Positions 52,902-61,899 of a stretch of DNA of 64,000 nucleotides are shown in pieces. Each line of letters begins with the position of its first letter. Position 1 is the stretch's first letter. The position numbers were made by a program, and so were the translations under genes. Under the pieces are notes generated by a model, which searched no databases, was not told where the DNA came from, and saw nothing but the letters and a program-made list of their open reading frames with translations. This DNA comes from an uncultured Clostridia bacterium (GTDB lineage: Bacteria; Bacillota; Clostridia; Oscillospirales; Acutalibacteraceae), in assembly GCA_937896885.1 (NCBI GenBank), contig CALBNX010000071.1:6565-70564 (forward strand). The letters are read 5' to 3'.

Positions 52902-55637
52902 CTATTTTTTTCGCAATATTGGAAGCACGCTGAGTACTGCTGCCCAAATTCCTTGATACAATATAATTTGCCAAACACCAATTTGTGCAAGGCCTGAAAG
53001 ACTTGCAAGTAAAGTAACAATCGCAACACCCAAAAATGATGAAACAAATTGGATAATTCTTGATGTGTTTATATAAGAGTTGATTGAAAATGCACTATGA
53101 AGAGCAGAGAACATAGTCTTTGCGCTACCGTCATGCATTATCATTGCATCTGCACGGTCGATTTCATTGTTCTTTACTTTCGCGAACATTTCACCTGCAA
53201 TAGGATTAATAATCTTCACAACATTTGAAGGCAAACCAAATTCTGCTTCAATAAATTCTTCTGTAATATTAGCGTCAGATGTTCTAAAGAAGATTGTAAG
53301 ACCATCTTTTTCAAGTTCTTGCATATATCTCGCTGTTTCTTCATTTGCCTTATAAACAACAACAAACATTGCAGCAATCTTACCTTCAATTGCAAGATAA
53401 ATTACATTTCTGCCATTTTGCTTGAATTTATTCTCAAGTTCTTCATCAGGGGTTTCAACATTATGATGAACAAGAAGTTCTCTGTTACCTACAAGAACTC
53501 TGTGATTATGAATCCAACAAGAACATCCTAATTTTTCTTCATAAGCTAACGATTCAACTGGGAATAAAAGCTGTTGTTTACCAATAATAACACCATTGAA
53601 AATATCTGAAAGAACTCCACCTGACTCAATAATAACTGATGCTGTATAAAGAATCGCTTCATCAATTCTCATTTTGTGATAAAGTTTAATGCCTTCAATG
53701 TTGCAGCCACCACTAACAAAAGCATCACAAGCATCAACCATTATGCCGTTTGAGTTAACTGCGTCTTCAACAGCACTGTAACCATTAATTAAAGAGCCTT
53801 CTTCATTGAGTCTTTTATTTTCTGTATAAAGATTTGAAATTGCGCAAAGGCTTGCAGCTAACGGAAGCCCCATAAGTACAGCACCTGCAAAAGCACTGAC
53901 ACCCACAAAAACATTTGTGGAAATAATGCCAAAAATTATGCCTATCACTAGTGCAACACCTGAAACTGCAGGAACTGCAATTTTGAGTAATGGTCCTGTG
54001 ACTTCTGCTGAACGAGAAAGTTCAACAAATCTTGCAGGGAAATCAATCTTTGCAGAATATTTAATATCAGGATTACCAAGCATTAGTCCACGAGCAATTT
54101 CATTGGCTGTATCTTCGTCACCGATATTCTGCACACAATAAAATTCATTTTCTTCGTCTGACACGATTTCAAAGTTCGCAATGTCACCTTTGCAACGGAT
54201 AAGTTCAGCAACAGTTTTTAAAATCATAGGCAAAACTGCTGCACCTGCCAACAGCCTTGCGCTTGATTCAACGCTATCAGTAAATCCAAATCCAACGAGG
54301 CACTGTAAAGCACCTGCAACTGCTGATGCTAAAATTACTGTGTTCATATCAAAGATTTTGTTTTTAAGTCCTTTGATTGCATCAACAAAACTATGATAGC
54401 AAACACCACAAGCAACAAGCAATAAAACAAGTTGAATTGCAACATAAACATATTCGTTGTTGCCATAAATCTCAAAATTGCCATTCTCTGCACCTGCAAC
54501 CGCTGCGAGTAATGACATTATAAGGCAAATTATTGAAAGTCCTGAAAGCTTAGCTATAAGACTCTTTTTCTCTGCCTCAAAAACTCTATAAACAGCATTT
54601 GTATCTTTTGGACCGTAATATTCACGAGCAACTGATACTTTTCGTCTTTCAAAACGGCGCTTTGGAGTTGTTGCACTAGCATCGCCATCTTCAACATCTT
54701 GCTTAAAAATCAATCCACCGTTCATAAAATTGTCAACGATGGTTTTTCTGGTTTCACGAAGTTCTGCTTCTGCTTCTTCTTCAGATTGTTGCATAACTGG
54801 TTCATCATCTACACCAAATCCATCAAGCATAATCTGGTTATCAGAATAAACATCTTGCTTTTCTTCTTTATCAATAACGGGATTGTTCTTTTCTTGTTCC
54901 AACTCATATTCAGCAGGAACAATAACTGGCAATGGTTCAATGCCATCTGTATTCGCTTTAAGTCCGCCATTCTTTTTGATAACAATACCTGGAGTTTCAA
55001 TGGTCTTTTCGGGGAGTGACTCAATGAGTTTGCGATGCTCCTGTGTTTTTTCGATATTCTGCACAGGACGATTCATAAAATGCTTTCTATACTTTTCTTC
55101 TTTCATAACAGGAGTTGAGAGTGGGTCACCCTCGCCTGTTGTAGTTCTAACGACCTTATTTCCTAAATTATGAGAGATATTCGGATTATATTCCCCACGA
55201 ATTTTAACTTCGTTGAACATTCTAGTTTTTTCAATAGAAATCTGACCACTGACAGATTTAATTTCTTCTTTTGGTTCTTCTTTTTCTTCAAAAACTTCTT
55301 CGCTACCAATTTTTGTTCCGTCAGCAGAAAAGCCAATTTGCCCGCTTTCTTCTATATGAACACTCACATCCTCTGTAATGCTTGGCAAAACAACAGTTTT
55401 TTCTGTTTCAGTTATTTCAGAAATATTCACTTTGAATTTTTCTTTAGTTTCTGCTTTTGGCAATGAAGAAATCACCATTGTTTTTTCTTCTGCCACCTTT
55501 AAAGGCACACTTTCTTTAATGTCTTCTAACAAAGCATCAACATTTGTAGAAGATATGTTTGTTGTGTCTTCTGTTTCATATTTCTTTACGGATGCGAGAA
55601 TCTCATCAATGAGAGAATCTGGAATTCTGTCTGCCAT
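52902..55637 (-). CDS. Catalytically degenerate P-type ATPase-like membrane protein
   Basis: A 911-aa protein. Residues 1-360 are acidic, low-complexity and probably disordered. From ~370 the helices and soluble segments follow the order of a P1B-type ATPase. The phosphorylation loop DKTGT is replaced by VDACDAF (D635 kept, KTGT lost). The nucleotide domain retains HRVLVGNRELL. TGD has become TSD (D788), and the hinge GDGxND is reduced to HDGSA (D836). It cannot carry out the normal cycle and may be a regulator or scaffold. GGGGGA precedes the ATG. It lies in an rRNA/tRNA methyltransferase operon. Confidence 0.75.
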   Translation of the reverse strand: MADRIPDSLIDEILASVKKYETEDTTNISSTNVDALLEDIKESVPLKVAEEKTMVISSLPKAETKEKFKVNISEITETEKTVVLPSITEDVSVHIEESGQIGFSADGTKIGSEEVFEEKEEPKEEIKSVSGQISIEKTRMFNEVKIRGEYNPNISHNLGNKVVRTTTGEGDPLSTPVMKEEKYRKHFMNRPVQNIEKTQEHRKLIESLPEKTIETPGIVIKKNGGLKANTDGIEPLPVIVPAEYELEQEKNNPVIDKEEKQDVYSDNQIMLDGFGVDDEPVMQQSEEEAEAELRETRKTIVDNFMNGGLIFKQDVEDGDASATTPKRRFERRKVSVAREYYGPKDTNAVYRVFEAEKKSLIAKLSGLSIICLIMSLLAAVAGAENGNFEIYGNNEYVYVAIQLVLLLVACGVCYHSFVDAIKGLKNKIFDMNTVILASAVAGALQCLVGFGFTDSVESSARLLAGAAVLPMILKTVAELIRCKGDIANFEIVSDEENEFYCVQNIGDEDTANEIARGLMLGNPDIKYSAKIDFPARFVELSRSAEVTGPLLKIAVPAVSGVALVIGIIFGIISTNVFVGVSAFAGAVLMGLPLAASLCAISNLYTENKRLNEEGSLINGYSAVEDAVNSNGIMVDACDAFVSGGCNIEGIKLYHKMRIDEAILYTASVIIESGGVLSDIFNGVIIGKQQLLFPVESLAYEEKLGCSCWIHNHRVLVGNRELLVHHNVETPDEELENKFKQNGRNVIYLAIEGKIAAMFVVVYKANEETARYMQELEKDGLTIFFRTSDANITEEFIEAEFGLPSNVVKIINPIAGEMFAKVKNNEIDRADAMIMHDGSAKTMFSALHSAFSINSYINTSRIIQFVSSFLGVAIVTLLASLSGLAQIGVWQIILYQGIWAAVLSVLPILRKK

Positions 55638-55672
55638 AATAAAGTCCCCCGAAAAATTTATTATAGTTAATT

Positions 55673-56434
55673 TTATCTTTGATTAGAGAATTCATACATT
55701 AAAATGCCACCCGCTACGGAAGCGTTTAACGAATTGATTTGACCTTTCATTTTAAGTGAAATTATAAAATCGCACTTTTCACGGACAATTCTGCTCATTC
55801 CGTCACCTTCTGAGCCGATAACGAGCACTGCTGCACCATCAAGATTTGTTGAACGGACATCCACACCATCCATGTCCGCACCATAAACCCACAAGCCTTT
55901 TTCTTTAAGGTCATCAAGAGTTGATGCAAGGTTTGACACACGAGCAACCTTCATATATTCAAGTGCACCCGCACTAGTTTTTCCAACAGTGTAATTAAGA
56001 GATGTACTTCTGCGTTTAGGAATAATTATTCCGTGCACACCTGCTGCTTCTGCAGTTCTTATAATTGCGCCTAAATTATGTGGGTCTTCAATTCCGTCAC
56101 AAGCCACAATGAATGGCGCTTCGTTTCTTTCTTCAGCAACCTTCAAAATTTCTTCAACCGTTGAATAATCGTGAGCCGCGCATATTGCTGCCACACCCTG
56201 ATGATTATTGTGGCCACACATAAAGTCGAGTTTCTTTTTATCAACTTCTTTAACCACAGCGCCCTTTTCACGACATTCACCGATTATTTTACCAAGCGAA
56301 CCACCCTTTTCACCACGCATTACAAAGAGTGTATCAATCTCTCTGCCTGACTTGATAAGCTCAGTCACAGCATTTCGGCCTATGATTAAATCTTTTTGTC
56401 TTTCTTCATTAAATTTATCAATTTTATTATCCAT
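55673..56434 (-). CDS. rlmB: 23S rRNA (guanosine-2'-O)-methyltransferase (RlmB/TrmH group)
   Basis: A SPOUT-class 2'-O-methyltransferase of 253 aa. The start at 56434 has GGAGTAGG upstream; a frame from 56455 lacks a site. Residues ~15-85 are the L30e-like substrate-binding domain (IIGRNAVTELIKSG). The catalytic domain shows CDGIEDPHNLGAIIRTAEAAG, IIIPKRRS, VIGSEGDGMS and the knot motif SLNASVAGGILMYE. Position G2251 of 23S rRNA is the usual target. It is the first gene of a five-gene operon and has a good promoter. Confidence 0.95.
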   Translation of the reverse strand: MDNKIDKFNEERQKDLIIGRNAVTELIKSGREIDTLFVMRGEKGGSLGKIIGECREKGAVVKEVDKKKLDFMCGHNNHQGVAAICAAHDYSTVEEILKVAEERNEAPFIVACDGIEDPHNLGAIIRTAEAAGVHGIIIPKRRSTSLNYTVGKTSAGALEYMKVARVSNLASTLDDLKEKGLWVYGADMDGVDVRSTNLDGAAVLVIGSEGDGMSRIVREKCDFIISLKMKGQINSLNASVAGGILMYEFSNQR

Positions 56435-56482
56435 TTTCCTACTCCGTTCGGGCATAGTTACACATAATATTTTTAATATCTT

Positions 56483-56511
56483 ATTATATCAAATGTCTTG
56501 CAATTTTACAA
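56483..56511 (-). promoter_or_regulatory. Promoter of the rlmB operon
   Basis: On the minus strand: TTGTAA (56506-56511), a 17-base spacer and TATAAT (56483-56488). The stretch from 56512 to 56925 has no gene; it holds the repeats listed next and otherwise AT-rich sequence. Confidence 0.75.
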
Positions 56512-56705
56512 GATAAAATTAACAATATATAGTGTTTATGTGTATCTTTTTTCGTGTTTTTTCGCTCTATTTTGTATTTGAAACAATGTCAAGCTGTAAA
56601 AAAACAATATTTCAAACAATCGTCTCGGCAAATTGGGGTTTATGGGGACGAACGCAGAGTGCAAAATGCAGAGTGCAGAGTGTCGGAACTGCGTTGCGAT
56701 TATAT

Positions 56706-56760
56706 TGCCTCCCTCTGACGAGGGAGGTGGCAAAATCTTTGATTTTGACGGAGGGAGAGA
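56706..56760 (+). repeat. Two-hairpin dispersed repeat, copy 2
   Basis: CTCCCTC-TGAC-GAGGGAG hairpin, link GTGG, variable palindrome CAAAATC-TTT-GATTTTG, then ACGGAGGGAGAGA. It has the same plan as the element at 5377-5426 (minus) and the inverted copy at 56789-56840. Confidence 0.75.
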
Positions 56761-56788
56761 TAAGCAAAATCAAATTAACTTTAGACTA

Positions 56789-56840
56789 TCTCTCCCTCAG
56801 TCTCGCATACGCTCGACAGCTCCCTCGTCAGAGGGAGCCA
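56789..56840 (-). repeat. Two-hairpin dispersed repeat, copy 3 (inverted)
   Basis: On the minus strand: GGCTCCCTC-TGAC-GAGGGAGC, then the variable core TCGAGCGTATGCGAGA, then CTGAGGGAGAGA. It faces copy 2 across 28 bases, so the pair could form one large cruciform. Confidence 0.75.
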
Positions 56841-56895
56841 AAGAAAATACGATTAAAAAGAGTTAGACAAATTCAAATTTGCGAACAAAAATAAA

Positions 56896-56922
56896 CGGCG
56901 GGAGCAAGCCCCCGCCCTACAT
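56896..56922 (-). terminator. GGGGCTTGC-type repeat acting as terminator of the GH43-like gene
   Basis: Minus strand: GTAGGGCGGGGGCTTGCTCCCGCCG followed by TTTATTTTTG, three bases after the stop codon. The sequence matches one arm of the repeat at 11034-11110 almost exactly. Confidence 0.65.
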
Positions 56923-56925
56923 ATT

Positions 56926-57855
56926 TTAATATTCTGCACTCTTAAGTCTTTCATACTCTTCTTCGGTGATTTTGATTACTCCGCCGTGCTTATATCCATA
57001 AGGGAATTTAATCAATTCTGGACAACGAGTGAAATTCATATCACCAGGTTTTGATGAGATAAACGGTACATAACCCATCTTCTCTTTTTCGCAACCAAAG
57101 AAATCAAACAATAAGCACCATCTACCGTCAGGTAAAATAAAGCTTGTTCCACCCTCATAAGAGCCTGGTTTTTCAATAGTATTCATATAATCTTCAAAGC
57201 TTTCATCATGCTCATAAGGCCCATAAAGATTATCTGATGTAGCATGCATATTCATTGACGGATTGTTGGCATTTTTATAGAACATATGATAAACGCCGTC
57301 AATTTTACGGATATGTGTATCAAGAATTTCATTATCTTTTGTGAAAAACAACTTCGGTTCAGAGAATGCTTCAAAATCCTTTGTGACTGAACAGTAAATT
57401 GACATATGCTTATAGTCATCTTCTGCCACAGTTGAACCCCAATGGATTAAATATTCACCTGTTTCTTCTTCAAAATACACTTCAGGCGCCCACATACAAC
57501 CGAAATCATCACGTCCGAAATACACGAGTTTTTCTTCGCTGAAATTAACCAAATCGTCCGTTTTCCACATGCGAAGACATTTGCTACCAGTACGATTTAT
57601 ATTCGACCAGTCAAGTTGAAGATTTTCGTCATAACGATTGGCAACGCACAAATCAGTTGTGAGAATTACAAATCCACCTGTATGAAGTCGCACAATTTCA
57701 ATGTCACGACAACCTTTTTCACCAAGCTGTGCCGTGAGAATTGGATTGCCGTCATTGACCTTTTCCCAATTAAGTCCATCACGACTGATGCCAAAATAAA
57801 CCTGCTCACCATCAGGTGTAATTTTTTCTTTAAAATGTACAAATAAATACGCCAT
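56926..57855 (-). CDS. GH43-like glycoside hydrolase
   Basis: A cytoplasmic five-bladed beta-propeller glycosidase of 309 aa. The start at 57855 has AAGGTG upstream; the longer frame overlaps the preceding gene. Propeller-type motifs include YFGISRDGLNWEKV, CRDIEIVRLHTGGF, WAPEVYFEEETGEYLIHWGS and, as likely general acid, E234 in GSYEGGTSF. GH43 members act on arabinans and xylans. It differs from well-known subfamilies, so GH43 versus a related clan is not settled. It ends an apparent operon with the FemAB gene. Confidence 0.78.
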   Translation of the reverse strand: MAYLFVHFKEKITPDGEQVYFGISRDGLNWEKVNDGNPILTAQLGEKGCRDIEIVRLHTGGFVILTTDLCVANRYDENLQLDWSNINRTGSKCLRMWKTDDLVNFSEEKLVYFGRDDFGCMWAPEVYFEEETGEYLIHWGSTVAEDDYKHMSIYCSVTKDFEAFSEPKLFFTKDNEILDTHIRKIDGVYHMFYKNANNPSMNMHATSDNLYGPYEHDESFEDYMNTIEKPGSYEGGTSFILPDGRWCLLFDFFGCEKEKMGYVPFISSKPGDMNFTRCPELIKFPYGYKHGGVIKITEEEYERLKSAEY

Positions 57856-57868
57856 ATATTTCACCTTG

Positions 57869-59290
57869 TTATTCGTAATTCTTCTCGAACCACGCATCAT
57901 ATCCAGGAATGTCCTTCCCTGAATCAACATTTATTATTTCAATACTATATTTTTCAAGTATAGGCAACATAATTTCTTCTGTTTTTTCAACAGAAGTGTA
58001 TCCATCAAAATCAATTATATCTCCATTCTTCATTACCAACACATAAGATGGTCTATCAATTCTGTCACCATAAGTATTATATCGGGCAGTTATGTAATAA
58101 GCATTATCAATATCCACATATTTAAAGTCCGTCCATCCTATTGGCTTATCCATTGTCGGATATTGCCCATAAGTATCATAAAGTCTTATAGACATCGAAG
58201 AAAGCCACACTGTAACAGTCAAAAGTATTGCTATTGCACCGTGAATAAGATATTTTGTGAAGGATGTCCATTTTTCTGATTCAACAATATCCTGAAATTC
58301 ATTGTTGAATTTTGCTTTTTTATCTTTGAGTGCTACCTTTATTCTTTCTGGCATCAAAACGGCAATAAGAACTCCTGCGACAGCACCAAAAAATCCGCTT
58401 ATCCACCAATCAGCACCAAAATATCCGATTGTGTCACGGAATAAATATAAGCAGAATACCCTTGAAACTATTATGAACAAAGTTGCGCCAAACACTATTG
58501 AAAGTGCAGTTGTGTGCCAAGAGCAAGGGAAGCCCTCTTTGCCATAAAGATATGCCTGTGAATCACGATAAGCAAAACACTCATCAGGCATTGGTCTAAA
58601 ACCAGCATTTTCAGGCTTTGAAATAAACTCTAAAAGCATCTTTTCATAATCAGTTGCTTTATCTTTCTCAACCTTTTTAGCATATTTTTTCTTGGCTTTT
58701 TGGATTTTGCCAAGACAGAAACTATAATAATCCGTATTTGTGGTATAACGAAAAAGAAATTCAAATGATTCGTGCCAATCACTTAATTCAGCCTGAAGCA
58801 CTTCTTTTTCATAATCGTTATGTTCGTTAATAACTTCTTCATTAAGCTCGTGAAATTCAAAAAGTCTTTCTTTCTGCAAGCTTTGTAAGTTATCATATTG
58901 TCCCTGCAAAACTATATTTTCAAACTCTTTGCAATGGTCGTTCAGAAGACTTGTGAGAGCATCAAAACACGCATTAAACCTTTTCTCATTTTCAATATAA
59001 GGAAAGCAAAAAGCCCTGAAATCTTCAATTCCAAGAAAGCTCAAAAGTTCAGGAATATGAAAGAAAACATCACGGTTCTTTTTTAGGTGGAGTCGTACAT
59101 AAAGAGTGCTCGGGTGATTGAATTCGGATTCTTTTGTTCTATAAACAAAAGTTATTCTGCTGATTGAAAGATAAATTGAAAAATGTGTTTCATTCTTTTT
59201 GCGGTCAACCTGAGTGTCGATTGCACAAATTTCTTTTGCATACTCTTCACAACGTTTAATGAAAATCTTTTCAATATCTTTTGTGCGCAC
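57869..59290 (-). CDS. Membrane protein of unknown function
   Basis: Not recognised. The 473-aa protein begins with ~225 soluble residues rich in Glu, Lys and aromatic residues, part of it probably coiled coil (about 140-225). Three hydrophobic segments follow near residues 264-282, 293-315 and 350-370. A soluble C-terminal ~100-residue domain (DIDNAYYITARYNTYGDRIDRPSYVLVMKNGDIIDFDGY) is likely outside or facing the membrane. The start is GTG with GGGGG upstream. It sits 35 bases after the FemAB gene and 13 before the GH43-like gene, so all three may be co-expressed. Confidence 0.72.
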   Translation of the reverse strand: MRTKDIEKIFIKRCEEYAKEICAIDTQVDRKKNETHFSIYLSISRITFVYRTKESEFNHPSTLYVRLHLKKNRDVFFHIPELLSFLGIEDFRAFCFPYIENEKRFNACFDALTSLLNDHCKEFENIVLQGQYDNLQSLQKERLFEFHELNEEVINEHNDYEKEVLQAELSDWHESFEFLFRYTTNTDYYSFCLGKIQKAKKKYAKKVEKDKATDYEKMLLEFISKPENAGFRPMPDECFAYRDSQAYLYGKEGFPCSWHTTALSIVFGATLFIIVSRVFCLYLFRDTIGYFGADWWISGFFGAVAGVLIAVLMPERIKVALKDKKAKFNNEFQDIVESEKWTSFTKYLIHGAIAILLTVTVWLSSMSIRLYDTYGQYPTMDKPIGWTDFKYVDIDNAYYITARYNTYGDRIDRPSYVLVMKNGDIIDFDGYTSVEKTEEIMLPILEKYSIEIINVDSGKDIPGYDAWFEKNYE

Positions 59291-59325
59291 CCTTAACTTC
59301 CCCCTTTCCTTATTTTTACAAATGC

Positions 59326-60651
59326 TTATCTTCTAATTAACTTCACAATTTTCATTTTAAATTTCTTTGCCTTTGGCATAAGATTGCTATAAAGATAATA
59401 TTTAAGTTTATTGCCCACAAGCACATATTCGCCAATAAACTCCATATAATCTGCACCAAAGCTCAGCTTAAATTCATTGATACCCACAAAGTCTTTATTA
59501 GGCTTCATTTCGCCGAGAGTACCGTCACTATTCAATTCAGGTGAATCAACAAGAACATAGCCCAAATCGTGATAGTCACAACCACATTCAATGCTCTTGC
59601 AAATGCGAAGAAAGTTCAAATAGTGGCTTGAACGGGTATTGTTACGGATTATATTTCTTGTGCCACCGAAAAGGCAAGATGCTACCCCACCATAACGCAA
59701 AGTGAACCCACCAGCAATAGGAATTATTGCATCGTCGGGATAGTCTTTGGTTTCTTCCATTCTGACTTCAAAGTTTTTGGTGTTACTGTCAATTGCTTCA
59801 ATATCACCTTTAATACCCTTGATTTTCTTTTCAGGCGCAGTTTCAAGTGCTTTTAAAAGTTCTTGTTTTTTAGTCTGACGCTCATTTTCAAGGTCACGGT
59901 CTTTCTTCTTATTATAATAAACAATGATAATATCCGAACTGTCACTGAACTTTTCCATAAGGTTTTTGCAATAGTCACCATCGCGAGAAACGAAGTCATT
60001 TCTGTTTGATGTATCTTGCATAACACTCATAAAATCATCCATAATCTGTGGATTGTTCTTCACATCTTCATAAATATAAAGCTTTGATTCAAGTCCACGG
60101 GTTGTGCCAATTCGCACGCTATAACGAACACCCTTTTCACAGTTTTTGAGAATCTTGTCAGACGGAATAATATTATTATCGTCGTCACGCAAGGGGATAT
60201 ATGTCTGCACAGGATGTTTATATGTGTATGTTTCAATTTTGGGATTTAATGAATAGCCACAAGCTGTCAATAATTTATGAGCATTTATGCCGTCTTCTTG
60301 AGTTTCGCCACTGATACGCAATGGGATAAGCGGATCAACCACAAGACAAGTTGCCCCTGCTTTTTTCATTTCTGCTTTAATAAAATCTGTAAATTCTTTT
60401 TGTAAGCTCTCGTTTTTATAATCGCACAAAGGTCCGCAAGGGATATACCAAATTTCACCTGCTACTGGCAACACTCTTGAGAGCACAAGGCAAGTGAGCA
60501 CTCTTTCTTCACCGAAAAATCCGCTATAAAATCTTGAGCCCCAAGATGTTTTAACTTCAGGCCACTTTGAACATTGAAGATATGAGCCTTTATTTGCTTT
60601 TACATAATTATCAAATGCGACTAAATCTGTTTCTATTCTGAAATCATACAT
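59326..60651 (-). CDS. FemAB-family peptidyltransferase-like protein
   Basis: A tandem-GNAT protein of the FemX/A/B family, 441 aa, which adds amino acids from aminoacyl-tRNA to the peptidoglycan stem peptide. ATG at 60651 has GGAG nine bases upstream; the frame also opens at TTG 60657. Marks: YLQCSKWPEVK near the start, YIPCGPLCDY, the RYSVRIG segment, a helical arm (~255-290, coiled-coil-like, as in FemA) and YGGVASCLFGGTRN followed by HYLNF. It has its own promoter, divergent from the radical SAM genes. Confidence 0.88.
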   Translation of the reverse strand: MYDFRIETDLVAFDNYVKANKGSYLQCSKWPEVKTSWGSRFYSGFFGEERVLTCLVLSRVLPVAGEIWYIPCGPLCDYKNESLQKEFTDFIKAEMKKAGATCLVVDPLIPLRISGETQEDGINAHKLLTACGYSLNPKIETYTYKHPVQTYIPLRDDDNNIIPSDKILKNCEKGVRYSVRIGTTRGLESKLYIYEDVKNNPQIMDDFMSVMQDTSNRNDFVSRDGDYCKNLMEKFSDSSDIIIVYYNKKKDRDLENERQTKKQELLKALETAPEKKIKGIKGDIEAIDSNTKNFEVRMEETKDYPDDAIIPIAGGFTLRYGGVASCLFGGTRNIIRNNTRSSHYLNFLRICKSIECGCDYHDLGYVLVDSPELNSDGTLGEMKPNKDFVGINEFKLSFGADYMEFIGEYVLVGNKLKYYLYSNLMPKAKKFKMKIVKLIRR

Positions 60652-60684
60652 AACCAAAATCTCCGTTGATATTTTTATAAAAAT

Positions 60685-60713
60685 ATTTTATCACATCAAA
60701 AAGTTTGTTTCAA
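60685..60713 (-). promoter_or_regulatory. Promoter of the FemAB gene
   Basis: On the minus strand: TTGAAA (60708-60713), a 17-base spacer and TAAAAT (60685-60690). Confidence 0.72.
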
Positions 60714-60731
60714 TAAAAAAGAAAGTTTTTG

Positions 60732-60760
60732 TTTAATATTCTCACGCGTTGTGTTACAAT
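60732..60760 (+). promoter_or_regulatory. Promoter of radical SAM gene 1
   Basis: TTTAAT (60732-60737), a 17-base spacer and TACAAT (60755-60760), 23 bases before the ATG. It is back-to-back with the FemAB promoter. Confidence 0.6.
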
Positions 60761-60783
60761 TATAACTATAAGGTGGTGAGAAA

Positions 60784-61617
60784 ATGAAAAGATTTGCAAA
60801 AGTATATGTTGAGATTTCAAATATCTGTAATTTAAGTTGCTCATTTTGTCCCGGCACAACGAGAAAACTCAAAAGAATGAATACGCAAGAATTTGAAATT
60901 GTGTTAAACAAAATAAAGCCATATACTGACTACATTTATTTTCATCTTCTCGGTGAGCCCCTTTGCCACCCCGACCTTGCAGATTTTTTAAACACTACAG
61001 ACAAAATGAATTTCAAGGTTATTATTACCACAAATGGTACGCTTTTAAATAAAAAGAAATACATTCTGTTAAATTCAAAATCACATTATAAAACTGTTAT
61101 CTCATTGCACTCCTTTGAAGCAAATGACAATAAAATCTCATTCAATGATTATCTTGAAAACTGTTTTGAATATGCAAAGTCTGCTGAAAATAAAAAAATC
61201 GTTGTTCTCAGACTTTGGAACAACGGCGGTAAAGATAGTTTGAATAATGAAATTTTAGCAAAACTTGAAAATTATTTTCCAAAGCCTTGGATTGAAGAGA
61301 GAAACGGAACAAAAGTTGGTAAAAGAATTTATATTGAATATGGTGATAAATTTGACTGGCCAACACTTGAAAGTGACGATGTTGAAGAAAAGATTTTCTG
61401 CTATGGGCTCCGCGACCAAATCGGCATTTTAGCTGACGGTACAGTTGTCCCATGTTGTCTTGATAACAACGGGGAAATCAATCTCGGTAACATCTTTGAA
61501 AGTGATTTAGAAGAAATAATCAACTCGCCAAAAGCACAGAATATTTATAACGGATTTTCAAACAGAACAGCTTGTGAAGAACTTTGTAAAAGATGTAGCT
61601 TTGTTAGGAAGTTTTGA
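60784..61617 (+). CDS. Radical SAM/SPASM-domain protein, paralogue 1
   Basis: A 277-aa radical SAM enzyme with the cluster motif C15-x3-C19-x2-C22 (CNLSCSFC), HLLGEPLCHP and ITTNGTLL, and a C-terminal SPASM-like auxiliary cluster domain (FCYGL...GTVVPCCLDNNGEINLGNIFE...CEELCKRCSF). GGTGGTG precedes the ATG. Such enzymes modify peptides, sugars or lipids; no precursor peptide gene is visible. A paralogue follows 282 bases later with its own promoter. The divergent FemAB gene hints at a cell-wall link, which is only an inference. Confidence 0.87.
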   Translation: MKRFAKVYVEISNICNLSCSFCPGTTRKLKRMNTQEFEIVLNKIKPYTDYIYFHLLGEPLCHPDLADFLNTTDKMNFKVIITTNGTLLNKKKYILLNSKSHYKTVISLHSFEANDNKISFNDYLENCFEYAKSAENKKIVVLRLWNNGGKDSLNNEILAKLENYFPKPWIEERNGTKVGKRIYIEYGDKFDWPTLESDDVEEKIFCYGLRDQIGILADGTVVPCCLDNNGEINLGNIFESDLEEIINSPKAQNIYNGFSNRTACEELCKRCSFVRKF

Positions 61618-61627
61618 GAAGAGTATT

Positions 61628-61709
61628 TGGCAATCGGATTTGACAACCTTCTGTGGCTACGCCTTGAATGTTGATGGCTCGGCGACCCAATTTCTTGCGA
61701 AATTCGGTA
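61628..61709. repeat. 82-bp repeat, copy 1, inside a hairpin-rich intergenic block
   Basis: It matches 63919-64000 at 81 of 82 positions (difference at 61654). The block goes on to about 61800 with further small palindromes: CAGTTC/GAACTG near 61730 and CAAATCTT/AAGATTTG near 61782. Transfer-RNA-like T-loop words (GGTTCAAATC) occur on the minus strand, but no cloverleaf forms. No gene is supported in 61618-61848. Confidence 0.85.
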
Positions 61710-61848
61710 CCCGCCCTGCCACTTCTCGCTAAAAACAGTTCACCGAACTGTTCTCTTAACACTCGAACCCAAGGCTTCAAATCTTCTAAGATTTGAACCG
61801 ATGAATCAGGATGTTCGCAAGTGCCATTTCAAAAAAATAAAGTTTTTA

Positions 61849-61877
61849 TTTACTAATGTTTTGCGTTATGCTATAAT
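61849..61877 (+). promoter_or_regulatory. Promoter of radical SAM gene 2
   Basis: TTTACT (61849-61854), a 17-base spacer and TATAAT (61872-61877), 22 bases before the ATG at 61900. It lies beyond the repeat block. Confidence 0.7.
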
Positions 61878-61899
61878 TACAAGTATTGGTGGTGATAAA

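Noticed and set aside
56532..56894. 120-codon open frame on the + strand
   Set aside because: It passes through the tandem tract and both two-hairpin repeats, lacks a binding site and shows no protein-like composition.
61618..61800. tRNA gene suggested by T-loop-like words on the minus strand
   Set aside because: No acceptor stem, anticodon arm or cloverleaf can be formed around GGTTCAAATC or GGTTCGAGT.
61801..61899. 33-residue N-terminal extension of radical SAM protein 2
   Set aside because: The extension lies in the repeat block and upstream of the promoter; the paralogue lacks it and GGTGGTG marks the start at 61900.
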